64,000 nucleotides of DNA. Origin: Allantophomopsis cytisporea (taxonomy: Eukaryota > Ascomycota > Leotiomycetes > Phacidiales > Phacidiaceae). Position numbers and translations under genes: made by a program. The notes beneath the pieces are model-generated. The model did no database searches, was not told the origin of the DNA, and saw nothing but the letters and a program-made list of their open reading frames with translations. Shown piece after piece: positions 1-13,000 of the stretch; within the stretch, counting starts at the first letter, position 1; each line of letters opens with the position of its first letter. The stretch lies in assembly GCA_024752435.1 (NCBI GenBank), contig CP103025.1, positions 2,542,001-2,606,000 of the forward strand, given 5' to 3'.

Positions 1-586
1 CCGATCCAGTCCGTGTAGTCTGGCTCTCCTCATTCGGTCTCGAGCTGTTCGCATCTGAGAATGTAGGTATCTCCCTCGACAATCTGGACTATCACGTGCC
101 GATGCCGGCCACGAATCGTTACGGGATCAGCAAGTGCGGCGTATGGGCCCTCGGCGTCGAGTTCGCCAAGCGCCATTACGCCGACGGCATCCTCAGCGTT
201 CCCATCAATCCAGGAAACCTGCGATCAGAGCTAGCCCGAGATCAGGGTGCTGTGCTTAAGGTAGTTGCTCGTTTACTAAGCTATCCCGTGGTCAATGGCG
301 CATATACCGAGCTATTTGCCGCCTTCTCTCCATTGCTCACCATCGAGAGCTCTGACTGGTCTCAGAATTGGAGTATGTGTTTCTATTATATCTACCTTTA
401 TCTCGATCAAAGTCATGTGAATGAGTCGCTGACCTTACCTATAATGTTTTAGTCATTCCATTTGGCAGAGTCTACCCGCTCCGACCGGACCTACCCAAGG
501 CAACAAAGGCGCATGATGATGGAGGAACCGCAGACACTTCCAAGTTCTGGGAGTGGACGGAGGATCAGGTCAAACTGTATCTTTGA
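1..586 (+). CDS. short-chain dehydrogenase/reductase, C-terminal part (5' truncated by window edge)
   Basis: The frame is open from base 3, so the N-terminal Rossmann half lies outside the window. The visible part holds the SDR catalytic pair Tyr-x3-Lys (Tyr codon 120-122, Lys codon 132-134 in NRYGISK), followed by the usual VxPGxxxS-like segment (INPGNLRSEL). A 80-nt intron at 373-452 (GTATGT..TTTTAG) removes the apparent stop. The second exon continues through IPFGRVYPLR to an FWEWTEDQVKLYL tail and TGA at 584-586, an ending typical of fungal retinol-dehydrogenase/WWOX-like SDRs. It probably catalyses an NAD(P)H-dependent carbonyl or alcohol redox step in the cytosol; the substrate cannot be read from this fragment. 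Confidence 0.85.
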
Positions 587-1715
587 TCCATACTATCAAC
601 TTAACATGTTATCACGCCACATGGCCGCAACATCGCTTTCGTCAAGGGGGCATATCATTCGGGGATTACTTTAGCTATGCCCTTATGAAGGTGATAATTC
701 ATCGTTTAGTGTTAGACTGCTTTCAATAACGCTCGTTTTTTATATGGATTCTCTTATACTTCAAGTATCGTCACTAGCAATCTTGATAACTAAAGACTGA
801 AGTTTCAGTTAATAACTTTGTAAAAAGCTGCAAAATCTCATCGAGTACGAATAACGAATCTGTTGAATACCCCTTCGTAGATATCTGCTCTTTCTCCATC
901 ACAATAGTAAACAAAAAATATAGATAACTTCACCTTTGACCAAAATTCGGCTTATTGATTGGCAAAACCCCCCCTGTATGCGAAACGATGGATTCTGTAT
1001 CACCTAAGAGAACACCAGTACCCCAAATACCCGACATTGATTTAGAATTGTCAAAATGCATTGAATCGAACAGAATAACTATATAACCAAAATTTTAAAG
1101 TTCTCAGTAAAATGCTCTTTAAAGTCAAATATTGCTTTTAAACAATCTATTTCGTAAATACACTGCTATTTCCGTTATCTAAGCTACAATATTTGTTAAT
1201 TTCATCTTTTTTTACCCTAGTTTTGTTTATAATGATATGTTTTGTTCTATTATATGTCGAAGTAGTGCTCTTTGTAATATACGTCTTATAATGTTTAAGT
1301 GATAGTATTCAATTTGTACTTTATATTACTGATTTTGTACTACTGCGTGAACCTCTCTGAGTTGCCAAAGGCTAATAACCAACTGTCAGTAGCAGTTGAC
1401 CTTCGATTCGTAACATAACTAAAAAGGTTTATCGAAGTATGTTAAAAAGCTGCTTATAATTATACTAGTTGAGGTAGAATTAAAAATCTATGATCTATGA
1501 GAAGCCTCCTTATGTAAGCCTTGGAAACAATCCGATCAGCTTACTCGATTCCGACTTGGCAGCGCGCGCGTATATCAATTTATGGTTGCCTAACTGTGAT
1601 AACGGATAACTTCAGTTATCGTACAGAGATCTAACTTAAATACTCATCATAAACAATCTTGGTAACGTCTTTCGTAACCTCTTCTCTTTAGCTACGTAAC
1701 AACCACAACGTAACG
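587..1715. other. AT-rich intergenic spacer
   Basis: About 1.1 kb of visibly AT-rich sequence with no sustained reading frame, low in C and full of TA-rich words, which fits a RIP-affected or relaxed spacer. The last ~100 bases before the methyltransferase are its likely promoter and leader. I see no RNA gene or transposon. Confidence 0.5.
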
Positions 1716-2608
1716 ATGGCACAGTCGTCTCGAAATCCAGGTGGCCCAGCCCCTCAAGCCTTGCACCATGAGTTGCGGACCGCTGAAAATAGCGCCGCCT
1801 ACCTCCTAGATAAGCTTCGATCTATGGCAGAAAGCAACCCTCAATTAGCTTTGTTAGATGTCGGTGCCGGCTCGGGCACTATCTCGGCGACTCTCGCGCT
1901 AGTCATCCCAAACGGCAAAGTCACCGCTACCGACCTAAACAAGACGGAGATCCTGTCGCGAGCTCAGACGGCCGCCGAATCGGTAGGGGCTAAAAATATC
2001 GACTTTCAACAGGCAGATGTTTACAAGCTCCCCTTTGCTGACAGGACTTTCGACGTTACGCATTGTCATCAGGTGCTTGCGCACTTGAAGGCGCCGTCTG
2101 ATGCGTTGCGCGAGATGCTACGGGTGACCAAGCCCGGAGGGATAGTCGCTGCTCGGGAGGGCGACTATGAGACGGAGTGCTTCTGGCCTGAGTTGCCCGA
2201 GCTTAACAAGTTCCACCAGTTTATTGCGGGTTTTATGAAGTTGGGCGGCGGAAGCCCAACGGCAGGTCGGCAGTTGCTATCGTGGGCTCTCGAGGCGGGA
2301 GTTGGACGTAGCCAGATCACTACGAGCTATGGTACATGGTGTTACAGCACTCCAGATGAGAAAAGAATTTGGGGTAGGTCTTTCTACTGGACTGTCATTG
2401 TAAATGAACATGGGATCTAACTGTGACTATTTTAGCCCAGGCGATGGTCCAGCAACTTCAGAGTGGACGGCTACGCCAAGCAGGGCTCGAGTCTGGACTA
2501 ATCACAGAGGATGACTTGAATGAAATGATAAAAGCTTGGGAGGAGTGGACGGAGAGAGATGATGCAAGCCTGGGTATGATGCACGGAGAGATCCTTATCC
2601 AAAAGTAG
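1716..2608 (+). CDS. SAM-dependent class I methyltransferase (UbiE/COQ5-like)
   Basis: Two exons, 1716-2373 and 2436-2608, are joined over a 62-nt intron (GTAGGT..TTTTAG, with a CTAACTG branch point) to give 276 aa. Motif I (LLDVGAGSGTIS, Gly-rich loop near residues 49-54), the acidic post-I strand (ATDL, residues 71-74), the adenine-side Asp-Val near 101 and the TKPGG turn near 138-142 are all in order for a Rossmann methyltransferase. The C-terminal exon adds a helical cap with LESGLITEDDLNEM and a Trp-rich segment. The protein is soluble with no signal peptide. It belongs to a large fungal family of unassigned small-molecule methyltransferases; the acceptor is unknown. Neighbours give no pathway, since both flanks are long AT-rich spacers. 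Confidence 0.88.
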
Positions 2609-4474
2609 CCACGAGGGCCAATGCTAGTGTTCCTGGGATCAACTTCTCAATAAAATATCTAGTCGGTAGATCCTGGGGCAAATCCCACCGGGCTGCACGA
2701 CGGGAACCTTTCACAGATTGGTATTTGCAAGGCATAGGCAGAGCAAGTCTAAAGTGTTTGTCCTAGCTGAACTCTTTTCTCTCTGCCATGTAACGTCAGC
2801 ACCGAACAGCCTATGTATTCTTGTTGTAGGTGAAAAGAACTGTTATAAAGCTATCAGATCCTCGATTTCTCAAAATTCCTGGCCATCAGCTACACATTCC
2901 CCGTCTCCTGTGCTGCAATCAAATCCCAGTTCCCCAACTATATTTGACGAGCCATGTATGATCAACATATTATCTCAATCATCTTAATACTTATAGCCCT
3001 GTACAATACTCAGCATCACCAATTCCTCCATCAGCTCGAGTAGACTTACGAATCGATAAGCCTTAGGAAACATCCATCTTAGATTCAGCATCAGACATCC
3101 AGCCAAATCCACTTCCGCGTCTAACCCTACCTTGTTTTCCATCACTACTTGGCCATTTCAAAAGTGATGCGATGATCTTGTCCAACCAGAAAGTAGGTCC
3201 CGGATACGGCAGGTAAGAAAAGGCTTCATCTTAACAACTGACAATGACGGCATTCAATTCATTCTCAACACTTCACTCCGGCCTTTTATTATCATCTCAA
3301 GTTGTATTCAGGAAGACGGTATTTTGTATCATCACAGTATAGAGTTTGTCCACAGCTCTATAAGACAGATACGAATACTCACTGATGCATAGCATTATGC
3401 TCCAGGCTCACTATTAATCACGGTCCTGTAATATAAGGATTCGGTGTAAGTAAATCTGATAGGACTCGGTCGGGGGCCTTTTGGATATAATGCTGTGGTG
3501 AGACTGGGCCTTGAGTAGTATACCTTGGAAGTCTAGAGGTTCTGTAGATTCATGATTCAGATAGATAAAAGTCTTCCCCTATTCTATACAATATAGCACT
3601 GTCTCTCTCTCAATCCTAGAGTTAGGCTTTCACCCTTGCGTATGGGAAGATGCCCTTATCAGAGTCTATATTAATATAAAACACTCGTTACTGATTTCAA
3701 AGATGGAATTATTGTCAAACCAGCTATCAAGATTTCATAGTGGACTGTAGCCGCGCTATTGGCGGGTATAGAGGGGAAGGACGTGAGTCTTGGTTTACTC
3801 ATAACTGATATGAGTTGCGGCTTGATATTTGGAGTTGAAATATATATGTGTGGGATTAAAACCGAATGGAATTTGAATATAGTGACGGGATTTAATTGCT
3901 GTAGTTATAAGGCATATATATGTACATATATGCATATCATGATTTTTATAGCACTTTGTTGGCTGCATAGATATAGATAATATTTTATATTTTAAATAAG
4001 GGACGTGAAACTTCATTGAGTGAAGCTCAACTAAATCAGCTTATTATTTAGTAAACAAAATCGATCCTCGCATTCTAGATCACTATTTAATGAGGACTTT
4101 CAAATGGCTTCAAGAGTATTGATATGGTTGACTACACATCCACATTGATACGATAGAGGTGGCAGGGATCAATGATATCTTGCATATATCATCGCCGTGA
4201 ATCTCCTCGAAGCTGTTCACATCTCGTTGTTTCATCAACCTCACCAACATCATTTTTCAAAACCTCAAGTTCTCTGAAAAGTTAACTTCATCATATGTTC
4301 TCTATCATCTGACAACATCAACACCTGAAATTCACTTTCACAACCCAATAAGAGCTCGTGAGTGTGTGCTTCTCTAGGTTACTCATGCACCGATCGTGAA
4401 ATCATAACATAACAACGATTGGCTTCCACAAAGCAGTGTGGAGCCCCATTTGAGCATTCTTGTTTTTCTGTGAC
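2609..4474. other. intergenic spacer, no supported gene
   Basis: AT-rich sequence holding only short unsupported reading frames (for example 2718-2987 and 3759-3980) without domains, splice logic or coding character. Around 3830-3980 it is rich in TATATG words. Nothing else is recognised. Confidence 0.45.
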
Positions 4475-6772
4475 ATGGATATTTTAACATTGCTAACGAA
4501 TCTATCAAGCAGCGTCCTTACAACGATGGAACTACCAGCAGTCATATCCTGGCCAAAACCTTCGGGCGACTGGTACAAGGAAAACGACTTAGACAGCGTC
4601 GGAAACATTATGACAGGTCTACAAATAGGCCTAGAAGAGTACATTGAGCTGAGAAACAATATGAAGGACATTTATTTGTATGGAAACCCAATCCAGGGAG
4701 ATGCCTCCAAGCTGAAGGCGCTTGCCCGGCAAATTCGAGATCTCGAAGCTACGTCAGACCTTTCTGGACTTCTCAACAGAGTCAATCAGCCGTATTGGCA
4801 GACTGAAGCTCTCACTGCCATCTTCCATTTTGTCAACGATCCGAAGCTCGAAAGGGAATCCTTCAGTAGTTTCGAGGTAAAACATAGTGGGAGAGAGTCA
4901 TCACCACCTGCCCCATTATGCAAGCCAAAGTCTGCTTCACCCATATCGTTGACGGATTTAGGGAAATTTATGCATACAGGTCCAGTGAATGATGATATTG
5001 CGTTCTATAGTGGTTCGAATTGGTGCCTGATTCTAAGTTACAATCCATTGAGAAGGACAATTTAGTCGGAAAACATGCCAGCTTCAGCAAGTTTGAAAAT
5101 GTATTAACCCGCAATATCCCGAGGTTTGTGCAATATAGATCGGAAGTGTTCTAGTTGTCTCCACTGCTAGGATATTTCCAGAAAATAGCCAAGGAGTACG
5201 ACTTGTGTTCAAGTGTTGACGAGGCAATATCGATGCGCAATAATATACTTCATATGATTGTAGTCCACAGTGACGATAACCTTGAGAGGGCATCGAAAAA
5301 TGTCACTGCTGTTGGGGTTTCTAGGAAGGGCAATAAGTCAGTGTCAATATTATATGTGTGTTCATGTAATGTGCTAATATACGTGCTAGAGGGTCAATGT
5401 CTCTAATGATAATCGCAAATCCTGATGAATCGAATTCGGATTATCAACGCAAGAGACCTTTCGATAACAAGCAGCAGCGACCCACAATAACTAGACCCTC
5501 TAAGAGGGGCAGAGCTGTTCTAAACTATAGAGAGTAGGATTGTTTGATTTTGACGAAGGGATGAGAAGTGAGGTAGACATAGCATGTCAAGAAATTGGAC
5601 GTTCAAGAGAAATGAGAAGGCACAAAGCAAAAATCGAACACGGAAAACGAGAGGGTTATTTGAAGTGGATTCGAGGTATCATGAGATTATTGATACTCCA
5701 GATACTCCACCCACTTTCATAAAATTTATCTTTAGAAAGTAAACTTCATTGCTAGCATCTCGTTCTCTTCGCTTTGCTACCTCTTTACCATCCCTTACCT
5801 TCATAAACCTTCCAGTGCCTACGAATTATACCAAAATCTTGAAGAAAGAACGCCATCGCTACTATGGCGATTACATGTCTCAATACGACGAACTTTATCA
5901 AGGAAAAGAGCTCTGTAGGACTTGCTCTAGTTATAGTGGTTCTTATATACTATTGCCTACCTTAGCAAATGGCCGCTTAAATAAATAACCGGTCATGATT
6001 CTTTCACTTGCGATCTTATAAGAGAAGCATCTCTTTCAAGCTTAAGAAGGACTGGCTTACATTATCTCCAGTAGACTGTCTACAGTTGATGAAAATGCGA
6101 GATTGTGACTTGATTGTCTTGAAGCATGCAAAACAAAAAGAAACCCACCTAAAGCCTGTTGACAATCCATTCACTCCCACTCACAAATTTCTCCTTTCGG
6201 AATTTAAATTTGGTAAAAAGTCGCGAGTGTCTATAAAATGCCATTAATTCCTCGAACTCAACGATCAGGACATTCCATCAGCAGAGAAAGAGTCCAATGA
6301 GTTGGGTGGGTCAACCAGGACTGCACCTGTGCAACAAGCCAACTTACACGCCATCATCGTCGCAGAAATTGTCGTCAATTGACCTCACCACCATTTGATA
6401 CCGCATCGCCATCACATAGCATCTGCGAGATATACACGATTTTCCAAATTTTATCACGGCTACCATTCATCAACGTCAATGCAACGCCTATTGATTACTA
6501 AGAACATACCGAGTACATACGCACCTCCAGTGCCTTCAAGCGCGATTCAAGCGGCTATCCGATCAGCCTCACTTCCAGCAGCCGACTCATAGCGTCGTCA
6601 TAGTCGTAGACCCCATCATCATCATCAGTTGATTCTCACGCGCGATAGCGAAGCAATGTTACACAAGATCCTTGAACCCAGCGCATCAAATACCGCACCA
6701 TCAACCAGCAGCGAAAAAGAAACCGAAAATATAATGCTGGTAATGCTTGGCACACGAGCAAAAAATAAATGA
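4475..6772 (+). pseudogene. probable decayed hypothetical gene with frameshifts and an in-frame stop
   Basis: An open frame from ATG 4475 (alternative ATG 4524) runs to about 5065 and reads like protein (KPSGDWYKENDLDSVGN, then a charged helical region). After about 5025 the coding-looking frame shifts by one (IEKDNLVGKHASFSKFENVL) and soon hits TAG. Two intron-like gaps then link pieces such as KIAKEYDLCSSVDEAISMRN and a basic tail ending near 5538. A further shift leads to FDFDEGMRSEVDIA from 5540. At 6395-6772 one frame stays open except for a TAG at 6590-6592, then continues RRHSRRPHHHHQLIL to TGA. I recognise no family. It could instead be several small genes or a badly spliced model; I favour decay. 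Confidence 0.3.
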
Positions 6773-9700
6773 AAATGAATGAGAGAGGAGATCGAGCTGC
6801 TGCCTACAATTCTTACATGTGAGATATCATCATTTTATCAAAAATCAGCTTGCTGCCTACCTTCATCGTCCACGATGGTAATGAAAGCGCAGATGCAAGG
6901 TATGGTGATCGTGTGCTCATGTAAGTACTATATGCAATTGCACGGCGTAAGCATGGATGATGTCGATTGACGTTGCTGCCTGTGGAAGCCTGATTAATAA
7001 TCCCTATTCGCAACTCAACTTTCGAGGTGAAGTGTTCTTGTTGGCGGAGCTCATCAGTTATCATCACCTGGAAATATGCTTTTGGTTGATTTTGGAATTG
7101 TGTCATACCGTACATTTGTGAAGAGCCGGGTGGTAGGGTATTTGGTGTCGGATGTAGTATGTATGTACATACGTACTTGACATGCCCAGGTACGTTGGTG
7201 ACTCTGTTCCAGTTGGATGCATCTGGATGGAAATGACATGACGGATGAAGATGAACCAAGCTTCAACACAATAAGTAAACAGTCAGTCACCTCTGACCAA
7301 CCAAGGCACATTAAAGGAGTATATACTGCCCCCAGCAAATCCAACTTGAGCCTCCACAACCAGCCTCTCCATCACGAACAGCCTCATCCTCAATTCCCAT
7401 TTCAAGGCAGTGCATATGAGAAGAGGCTAAGCAAGGCATTCCGATGGGGCTTCGACGCAGAACCAAAGTACAGCGTGACAACCAACCTGCAGCGACAAGC
7501 TCAAGCTCGAAGCTCAAGGCCTAAGGGCAAGCAAGTGTGAAGCCAAGCCTTCCGTGCGCTCTCCCATTGCCCGGGCGCATTGGCTCACCGACGCGTGACC
7601 AGTGATGGTGTTGCATTCGAGAGTTTGGAGGGAGGGCGGGGGGGGCTTGAGGGTGGCGGTGCAGAAGCGCTGTCTGTCAAAATGCCAAACCCCCATTTCT
7701 CATTTTCCACCTACGCGTATGGTGGGGGGAGCCTTTTTGTTTGCGCTGATGGTGAAGGTGGAGAGTAGTGGGGTTGGGAGGACGCTGGTCCCGTGTGCCC
7801 GTTGACTTGGTGTTGTGCTAACATGTACCTTGCGCTACACTGGTCGCAATGCTAAAGTGCTGGTGTGAATGAATTGGAATGAATTGAAATGAATTGTTTT
7901 CCGAGCCGTTTTGCTTGTCGATGCTTGTTCCTTGGTTATTTCAGATGTGAATGTGCTTGTTCGTGATGCTTGGCTGTGCTTGTCTTGTAATGGAGTATTG
8001 TAGAGTTCGTGTCGAAGTCCATACGAGTAGTGTTTCTCTGGAGTAATTGACTATTTTCTGTCATGAACGACGACGATCAAAGTCAATCAGCAGTTCCAGT
8101 CCTTCAGTAAGGGGATTGGTATCGCGGGGAGAAGTGGCCGCAGTCATGAGAGATCAATATTGTTCCATGCAGGGGTCGTCCAACACAACATGGTCAACCT
8201 TGATAGCTCCATAGCGAAGGGAAACAAATTGTCGGATACATTGTGACCCTGCAAGATGATGTCTTCTGTGCTCAATAATGTTTCTCACCTATGTACATCT
8301 ATGAGAGAGGGTGACCAGTAAGAGGAAGAGATGTAATGGTCAATTAGATTTGGTTGGTGATGATGGTGAAGGCTGATCGCGATGGCTGATGATGGCTGAT
8401 GATGGCTGATGACTGATGGCTTCTTTTTCTTTTTCTTTTTCTTTTTCTTCTGCTTTGGCTCCAAGAAGTTCAACAGTGGCAGCAAAAGCATGTTCTACCT
8501 TTCACCGCTGCAGCCGTTTTCATTAATCATCCGCAGCGGGGCTCTCTTTACTTCCTAGAGTTTTTACTTGAGAAACATCCGCTGACAAGGCTTCTTCTTC
8601 CCTTATGGTGAGTATCACATAACCGCGCGCACTCAGAATAACAAGAGAGATAAGGTACTCTGTATGTTGTTGTGTTTGCGTATGGATCTATCTATGTATT
8701 CATGTATGCATCTATGTGGCAGAGAAGACAAGCAAGACAACACAAGCACAGCTACACAGCTACACAGCTACACAGGAAGAAATCAATTATAGCACAACAC
8801 CATAGTCATAGTATGTGGTTAGTATCACCTGTAATCAGACCTCAGACCTCATTCAGAACCCTGATCATCATCCTTCGATCCCTTCTCTCTTCATCTCATC
8901 TCATCTCCATCTCCATCAACATCAACATCCCTCATGCCACCATCATTATAGCCATCGCCAGATCAATTATCTCTATACTTGAGCCTTCTTATTTGACTAC
9001 AACGCCATACCCTTCTTTGATCCCGCAAAACACCAAAACCATCTCACCTTTATTACCACATCAATTCAAATTCAACTAGTATACTAGGTAGTATACTTGA
9101 CTTTACTTGACTCCGCTCAAACATACCTATCCTTCAAGCCACTACTCTACCTCCTCTAATCCCTGAAACTACGGTACGATACTACCGCCTCATCGACATC
9201 TTCCTTACTCTCTACCATCTGCATCTCAACATCCTCGTCCTTCTGCCTGCTCACGTACAATACCTTGCATCGCCTTACCTACCAGACACGCCCGTGGATC
9301 TTAGTATTCACGACTTTCTACTCCGACTTACATCTACTGAGTCGAGCAACGACTCAGCACTTCTTCTCGCCTTATCCACAACTCTTGTTTCGTCATTTGA
9401 CGTCAAATCCACACTAATCGACTACTACTTGCACGCCTCACCACTCTCCGCTGAGGGAAGCCTCAGCTTTTGACGCATCCACCATCTTCATCGGCATCGC
9501 GCCAACACTCTACCTTATTCCAATCACACTTTCACCACCAGGGAGATCGGCTGTCAGAAAATACCGGCACACAGAAAGAGAAAGAAAAAGGAAAAGGAAA
9601 AGAAGAAATTATAGCATCATCAATTAATCCAAAAAAAGGATATCCGCAGCAGCAATTGTGCAATTGTCCAGTCTACCTACAGTCATACAATCCCGGCATT

Positions 9701-10048
9701 CTTTCCCAATCAGTCCCGATTGAACTGGCCGCCCCCAAAATTCTATTGCCAACTCGGCCGTCAAACACGAACGTTCAACTCACCCACCACACACTCATCC
9801 ACACGCACATACATACACACAGACACACACTTACTCATTCACTCACTCACTCATTCACTCACTTGACGCTGCGTCTTTCGCAGGACAACCCGTTCCTTCC
9901 CTCATTCACTCCCCTCACCCCCCAAATTCAGCCTTGTGCCACCATATCGTGGCACCCAATATGCCCAGCCTGTTTCCTCATCAGCTGAGACTTTGACTAC
10001 GACTTCAATCTTCCTCATCTCCACGTCGCTTCTCGCGCATCCTTCGCG
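6773..10048. other. intergenic region and probable long 5' leader of the C2H2 gene
   Basis: No convincing gene. Reading frames such as 7217-7540 (107 aa) and 9470-9988 lack domains, and the latter has no ATG at its head. Low-complexity tracts include a G-run near 7637-7648, GAATGAATTG-like repeats at 7864-7896, three copies of GATGGCTGAT at 8381-8412, a (CTTTTT)n tract at 8421-8450 and a CA/CTCA-rich stretch at 9799-9861. The pyrimidine-rich, CATC-rich sequence from about 8850 to 10048 resembles the long 5' untranslated leaders of fungal regulatory genes. Confidence 0.45.
8381..8450. repeat. short tandem repeat followed by (CTTTTT)n polypyrimidine tract
   Basis: Three near-perfect 10-bp GATGGCTGAT units (8381-8412) run into five CTTTTT-type hexamers (8421-8450). 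This is simple-sequence DNA with no coding role. Confidence 0.8.
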
Positions 10049-13000
10049 ATGTCTTCCCTACTCCTCTCTTCATCTTCTTCATCGAAGTCCCCAGAACAAT
10101 ACGTTTATGAGCCCGAGCTCACTATCGATCCAGCAAGGCTGACCACATCACATCCTTCTAATACGCCCGAGAACTATCAATTCTTTTCGCCCTTCTCTCA
10201 CGTATCTTCTTCATATGATACATCCGCGACACATTCATACATCGAACAGACAACGCCCAGTGTGCTCACCGAGACGAGTGGGTTCAGCGTCAGCGACCTC
10301 GCTGAGATAGACGAGTTCCTCGGCGTCAATTTCGATGAAGACCGGACGAACGAAGCTGAAACTCCCGCCTCTAGCACTGAACAGACTTCAGGTTTTGGGT
10401 CGAGCCCTGGTTCAAAGTCAGATAGCGATAAGTCGCCCTCGGATCAGTCGCACGCGACAGCTTCAGCATTAAACATTGACTTGGCGCATCGTGCGGACGC
10501 GGCGGGGGCTGAGCCGACGCAGCAAAGCGAATATATGCCAGCCATGGTTGGCTCCTCGCCCTACAGCAACACTCCACAATCAATGGAAGAATTTCCCAGT
10601 CTCAATGAGGCGGTATCTACAACTATGACAAACGAGTATCCTGTCAGTCAGACCAATTTGGAGTCGCTAAATACCCTACAACCATATCAAGCCTGTCTGA
10701 GCCCTAGAGTTACAGTTTCGCATTGGGATGGAACGGATGATGGTCACAGTATGGACCCTCTCTCACATATCGCAAAGTCAGAGAGTGATTTACATCCTCG
10801 CGATGACGATGATGGGCGATGGCTTCACCATGGAGATCATATGGGTCCCAGTGGATTCACACCAGAAAAGAGAGCCAACGTAGAAGTGCCAAGTATCAAT
10901 GATTTGTCGAAACAGCGACACCTGGATGCCAAAAAAGAGGGTATCGAGACATGGAGATCGAGATCTGCAAGTGTCGGTGCACCTGACTTAGCTCCCAATC
11001 AATCATATTTCAATGTCGAAGTTCCTGTTGATACTCGCCGAAGAGCGAGAAGCACAGGCATGTACCCATCTCAATCAAATTCCGGGCAGCCACCAGTTGC
11101 ACCTCCTGGAATAATTGGTCTTGGTGTATTGAACCCGAATGATGATCCTGTTCCAACTCCAGAAGACGTTTATGAGCCACCGAATAATGACAGCACGTCT
11201 ACATTGGAAGAAACTGAGAATCGATTAGAGAAGAACAGGCTCTACTATAGTGCTACCGCCCCAGTCAGTGGGATGACTGGACGAGAAGATCATTCAATCA
11301 CACATCATCACTCCCTTTGGTCGGATCCCCCTATGCATCCTCACATTTCCCGTGGGACCAATCATATGCCAGGAAGTTCCAACGAGGCGATGGAGAAACT
11401 TGAACGCATCTACAATGATACGGATTCTCAACTATCTCGAGTTGCGACTTGGGGAACGAGACGAAAGAGTGCACCAAGTGTTATGTCTGACATGGAGGTT
11501 GTCACAAGTGGCAGCCTGTTCAAAATGTTGACAATTGGTAGAGCAAAGAATCAAAAGAATGATAGCGGAGGAGTGAAAATCTTCCAACGAAAGAAGACAG
11601 ATAATAACAAGAAGCGCAATCATGAGCCTCGCGATCCAAATGAACCTTCTCCTCTACGTAAGGAATCGAGGACTTCTAGTGGTGGTCTGGCTCCGCCCCC
11701 TCGGACGACCAGCTGGAGCCGGAAGAATCCTACGCCCAGCCTTAACACAGCTCTCGCCACAATGGGGGCCTCGGCAGCCGCAGTAGGAGGTGGCCATGCC
11801 AGAAGTGAATCTTTAAGTGCAGCATCCAATATATCCCCCAAAAGCCCACTCGAACAGATTACTCGATTCATTAGGTCACGAAGCAGAAGTGATTTACGCC
11901 GTCAATCTTCCAATGACGATGCCACACCTGTTGGCCTTGCAGAGATGTGGAAAAGCACAGGTGGCCCGCCAGTTCCTAACCTCACTGCTCAACCAACTGA
12001 GCCTGAGATCACTTCAGATCCACTCGAGCCTGTTCAACATTCGGAAGATGACGATGAAGGTGATGACGACCACGCATATGGCTATGGTAACCAGATGACT
12101 CCCATGCGAATTCCTGCCGATGCCAGTCGTGATGGCTTCTCGAACCACATCCTTGAATTGAATCCTAACATGGCGCACGACTATCTCCTTGATCGTATCA
12201 TTCAACATCAAATTGTGCGATACAAGAATCTATGCAGTGCGAAGGTCAAGCACCTGAAGGATGCCAACTCAGGAAACTGTGGCTCAAGACACCGTTGCTC
12301 TGCTGCTCCTGGTCACAATGCCTCACAGACCTCGACCTCTAACTGGGCTCGTGGTGTCTCTGAATACAACCAAGGACTTGACGACAGCTCCAGTGGCGAA
12401 GAAGGTTTAATTAGTGAAGAGAGCTTCCCGGCTGGTGTACCTATGCCTCCGATTACACATTTGCCTGCCGATTTCGAATGTCAACTCTGTTACAAGATCA
12501 AGAAATTGCAAAAGCCATCAGACTGGACCAAGCACGTACATGAGGATCTTCAACCTTTCACTTGCACATATCCCGACTGCAAGGACTCCAAGCCATTCAA
12601 ACGTAAGGCAGATTGGGTCCGACACGAGAATGAGAAGCATCGTCATCTAGAATGGTACAAGTGCACCATTAACGATTGCGCTCACCAATGCTACCGCAAA
12701 GACAATTTCCTCCAGCACTTAGTCCGTGAACACAAGCTCCCCGAACCAAAACATAAGACCAAGACTGCCATTAAGCGCTCTCAAGGTGACGAGGATGAAG
12801 TCTGGATCTATATGGCCAGATGCCATCACGAAACCCCACGCAAACCCCAAGAAGAGCCGTGTAAATTCTGCGGGGCCCAGCTTGCGTCCTGGAAGAAACT
12901 TACCGTACACTTGGCAAAGCACCTTGAAGAGATCTCTCTTCCAGTCCTCCGTCTCGTCGATCAACGACCCGTCGATTTTGAGACGATCATCTCCCCCATT

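Noticed and set aside
9470..9988. 172-aa plus-strand reading frame upstream of the C2H2 gene
   Set aside because: No ATG at its head; sequence is translated CA/CTCA microsatellite; better read as 5' leader.
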